A stretch of DNA of 64,000 bases from Bradyrhizobium sp. CB1717 (GTDB lineage Bacteria; Pseudomonadota; Alphaproteobacteria; Rhizobiales; Xanthobacteraceae): the NCBI RefSeq assembly GCF_029714325.1, contig NZ_CP121666.1, forward strand, positions 6,231,001 to 6,295,000, in the 5' to 3' direction. Below the pieces are notes generated by a model, which had not been told where the DNA came from, ran no database searches, and saw only the letters and a program-made list of their open reading frames with translations. Shown here in pieces: positions 61,448-64,000 of this stretch; the first letter of the stretch is position 1; each line of letters opens with the position of its first letter. The position numbers and the translations under genes were made by a program.

Positions 61448-62995
61448 ATGCTGTCCGTCACCCGCCGCCTGTTTCTCGCCGGCACGGCCATCAGCCTCGT
61501 CACTCTCCCCAAGATCGCCATCGCCGATACGCCCAAGCGCGGCGGCGTGCTGCGGATGTCGCTCGACCAGGCCGCGTCGGTGATCCATCCGATGCTGGCG
61601 CGGGTCAATCCGGAATATCTCGTCACCGAATTGCTTTACTCCAACCTGACCCGGCTGAAGCCGGACATGACCGTCGAGCCGGACCTAGCGATCTCCTGGG
61701 AGCCGAACGAGACGCGTACGGAGTGGACCTTCAAGCTGCGCCCGGGCGTGACCTTCCATGACGGCTCACCGCTGACATCGGAGGATGTCATCGCCAGTAT
61801 CAACGCCATTCTCGATCCGAAGACCGCCTCGCCCGGCCGCACCAATGTCGGCCCGATCAAGGAGGTCGCGGCGATCGATCCCTTGACCGTCAAGTTCACG
61901 CTATCAGGCGCCTACGCCGACCTGCCGGTAGCCCTGACCTATCTCAACGCGCGGATCGTTCCGGCGAAGGTCATCGCCTCCGATCTCGCCAGCCTTTCTA
62001 CGACGGCGAACGGCACCGGACCGTTCAAGCTGGTGTCCTACGAGCCCGATCGAAAGATCGTGGTCGAACGCAACGCCGCCTATTACGACCCGACACGGCC
62101 TTACCTCGACCGTGTGGAATTGCTCATCTATCCGGACCGGACCGCCGAAGCGTCGGCGATGATCTCCGGCGAGATCGACCTGCTGCTGACGACGACGCCC
62201 GGCGAATACGAGCGGCTCGTGAAGGCGAGCGGCGTCAAGGCGCTGCGCACGCCATCCGGCCAATTCCTCAACATCAACCTCGGATGCGATCAGAAGCCCT
62301 TCAACGACGTCAGGGTGCGCCAGGCGCTCGCACTCGCGGTCGACCGCGAGGCGACCGTCGGCTTCGTCGCCGGCGGCTACGGAACGCCGGGCAACGACAC
62401 GCCGCTGAACTCCGCTTATCACTTCTACAAGAACATCCCGACCAAGAAGCCCGACGTCGCCAAGGCGAAGCAGCTCCTGGCCGAGGCCGGCTATCCCAGC
62501 GGCATCGACCTCACGCTGATCGCGTCCGACAGGCCCGCGACCCGCACCCAGCTCGGCGTCGCGGTTCGCGAGATGGCGGCCGCCGCCGGCTTCCGGATCA
62601 ACGTGCAGACGATGCCGCATGCGACCTATCTCGACCAGGTCTGGAAGAAGGGCAATTTCTACGTCGGCTTCTACAACATGCAGCCGACGGCCGACGCGAT
62701 CTTCAACCTGCTCTACACGTCCAATGCGACCTGGAACGAAACCCGCTGGAACAACAGCGCGTTCGATGCCGTCATCAATGCGGCCCGCGTCGAGACCGAC
62801 GAGGCAAAGCGCAGTGCGCTCTATGCAAAGGCGCAGGAGATGATGAACGCGGAGGTCCCCACCGTGATCTCGGCGTTCTTCGACCTTCTTGCCGCACAGC
62901 GGTCCTATGTCGAGGGCTACACGCTGCATCCGCGCGGTTCGGTGTTCCGCCTCGATCTGGTTTCGCTCGGCGCCGGCGCGCCGAAGCGCGGCTGA
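61448..62995 (+). CDS. peptide/nickel-type ABC substrate-binding protein (family 5)
   Basis: 515 residues with signal peptide TRRLFLAGTAISLVTLPKIAIA (an RR pair, Tat possible). SBP_bac_5 pattern: PKRGGVLRMSLDQ, DLAISWEPNETRTEWTFKLR, PGVTFHDGSPLTSEDVIASI, and VRQALALAVDREATVGFV. Complete length. Family members bind peptides, glycosides or opines. GAGGAG lies upstream of the ATG. First transporter gene behind the M20 hydrolase. Confidence 0.93.
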   Translation: MLSVTRRLFLAGTAISLVTLPKIAIADTPKRGGVLRMSLDQAASVIHPMLARVNPEYLVTELLYSNLTRLKPDMTVEPDLAISWEPNETRTEWTFKLRPGVTFHDGSPLTSEDVIASINAILDPKTASPGRTNVGPIKEVAAIDPLTVKFTLSGAYADLPVALTYLNARIVPAKVIASDLASLSTTANGTGPFKLVSYEPDRKIVVERNAAYYDPTRPYLDRVELLIYPDRTAEASAMISGEIDLLLTTTPGEYERLVKASGVKALRTPSGQFLNINLGCDQKPFNDVRVRQALALAVDREATVGFVAGGYGTPGNDTPLNSAYHFYKNIPTKKPDVAKAKQLLAEAGYPSGIDLTLIASDRPATRTQLGVAVREMAAAAGFRINVQTMPHATYLDQVWKKGNFYVGFYNMQPTADAIFNLLYTSNATWNETRWNNSAFDAVINAARVETDEAKRSALYAKAQEMMNAEVPTVISAFFDLLAAQRSYVEGYTLHPRGSVFRLDLVSLGAGAPKRG

Positions 62996-63008
62996 CGCGG
63001 AGACATCG

Positions 63009-63956
63009 GTGTCGCTCGCCTGGTTCGCACGCCGTCTGCTGCTGATGGTCTACACCGTCATCGTGGTCTCGATGCTGGTGTTCGCCATCACACAGATCCT
63101 GCCGGCCGACGCGGCCCAGTCACTGCTCGGCGAGAATGCGACGCCGGAAATGCTGGCTGCGCTCAGGGCGAAGCTTGGGCTCGGCGCCCCGGCCTTGCAG
63201 CAATATCTGCACTGGGCCGGCCGCGTCTTCACCGGCGATTTCGGCATCTCGATGCGGACCAGCCAGCCCGTCGGCCCGGAGATGCTGAGCGCGCTGTCGC
63301 GTTCGCTGCTGCTCGCGGCCTCGTCCATCCTCGTCACGCTGGTCGTCGCCGTACCGCTCGGTGTGGTGGCGGCGCTGCGACAAGGCCGGCTCGCCGATAC
63401 CGGCGTCAGCCTGATCGCGTATCTCGGTGTATCGTTGCCCGAATTCGTCACCGCAACACTGCTTGCGCTCCTGCTGGCCGACACGTTGCATTGGCTGCCG
63501 GCGACGGGCTACGTCTCGCCGCTGGAACATTTCGGCGACGGCATCTCTCATTTGGCGCTGCCGGTGCTGACGATCTCGGTGATCCTCATCGCGCACGTGA
63601 TGCGCATGATGCGCTCCGAGACGCTGGACGTGCTGAAATCGGACTATATCCGCGCAGCGCGCTTGAAGGGGTTGCCGGAACGCACCGTGCTGTTCCGTCA
63701 CGCGCTGCGCAACGCGCTGTTGCCGGTTGTGACGATCATCGCGCTCGATGTCGGCTACCTGCTCGGCGGCATCATCGTGATCGAGGAGATCTTCGCCATT
63801 CCCGGCATTGGGCGGGCCTTGATGGTCGCCATCGCCGCGCGCGACCTGCCGTCGATCCAGGCGGGCGCGTTGATCATGGCGGCGACCTACGCCGTCACCA
63901 ACACGCTTGCCGACATGGCCTATGCCGTTCTCGACCCGCGGATCCGCTATGATTGA
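63009..63956 (+). CDS. peptide-type ABC permease, DppB-like
   Basis: 315 residues from a GTG at 63009 (GGAG 8 nt upstream; 13 nt after the previous stop). Six membrane segments with the DppB layout: RRLLLMVYTVIVVSMLVFAI, LGLGAPALQQYLHWAGRVFT, DFGISMRTSQPV, cytoplasmic loop SDYIRAARLKGLPERTVLFR and GGIIVIEEIFAIPGIGRALM. Overlaps the next permease start by 8 nt. Confidence 0.92.
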   Translation: MSLAWFARRLLLMVYTVIVVSMLVFAITQILPADAAQSLLGENATPEMLAALRAKLGLGAPALQQYLHWAGRVFTGDFGISMRTSQPVGPEMLSALSRSLLLAASSILVTLVVAVPLGVVAALRQGRLADTGVSLIAYLGVSLPEFVTATLLALLLADTLHWLPATGYVSPLEHFGDGISHLALPVLTISVILIAHVMRMMRSETLDVLKSDYIRAARLKGLPERTVLFRHALRNALLPVVTIIALDVGYLLGGIIVIEEIFAIPGIGRALMVAIAARDLPSIQAGALIMAATYAVTNTLADMAYAVLDPRIRYD

Positions 63957-64000
63957 GCTGTTCGTCCGCCTGATCCGCAGACCGCAGGGGCTCGTCGGCG
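63949..64000 (+). CDS. peptide-type ABC permease, DppC-like, start only
   Basis: Only 17 residues (MIELFVRLIRRPQGLVG) are inside the window. An ATG overlapping the DppB stop and a start of the FxRLxRRPxGLxG type are typical for DppC-like subunits. The rest continues beyond the right edge. Confidence 0.75.
   Translation, partial: MIELFVRLIRRPQGLVG

Overview
The window reads as chromosome of a high-GC alphaproteobacterium of the Rhizobiales. Bradyrhizobium or a close relative is my best inference, from the number of ABC importers with Liv- and Dpp-type subunits, two xanthine-dehydrogenase-family molybdenum hydroxylases, the codon bias and several small rhizobial-type proteins. No rRNA, tRNA, CRISPR array, intact insertion sequence or replication origin was seen.

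Region A (1-18.6 kb) is visibly less GC-rich and looser than the rest. It holds a surface-polysaccharide locus: a sugar dehydrogenase cut by the left edge, a Wzy/ligase-type protein, a GT4 glycosyltransferase and a Wzx-type flippase (translationally coupled), a methyltransferase, an asparagine synthase and an ExoF/Wza-type export protein. It also holds decayed DNA: an IS30-family transposase tail, a galE remnant with an internal deletion and a frameshift, and several stretches without genes. After it come a coiled-coil/Sel1-type protein with a 159-bp tandem repeat, an orphan TAXI-type binding protein coupled to a VasI-like protein, and a periplasmic DsrE-like protein.

Region B (18.6-26.1 kb) is a sugar-uptake and sugar-oxidation operon on the minus strand: binding protein, two CUT1 permeases, Gfo/Idh/MocA dehydrogenase, ThuA-like protein and LacI regulator. 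It has no ATPase gene. A divergent SDR dehydrogenase and a separate cupin flank it.

Region C (26.4-48.4 kb) is the most unusual part, about 18 plus-strand genes packed almost without gaps. It contains a Liv-type importer with an AraC regulator inserted; an ABC ATPase fused to a UPF0261/Tm-1-like domain; the TIM-barrel partner of that domain; a 965-residue flotillin-like protein with 44-residue hendecad repeats; two SRPBCC proteins; a molybdenum hydroxylase whose large subunit is split into two in-frame genes; MoxR and CoxE-like maturation factors; three lactone- or amide-type hydrolases, one fused to an isochorismatase-like domain lacking the catalytic cysteine; and an azoreductase-like flavoprotein. 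I infer import and oxidative ring-opening of an unidentified, probably (hetero)aromatic, compound near an organised membrane patch.

Region D (48.5-64 kb) carries a second module. A minus-strand eight-gene operon (three-subunit molybdenum hydroxylase plus a Liv-type importer) is divergent from an LLM flavin monooxygenase and a PuuE-like deacetylase. Then come a GntR regulator, a divergent M20 hydrolase and a Dpp-type importer that runs off the right edge. This again suggests catabolism of a nitrogen-containing ring or amide, with a different substrate.
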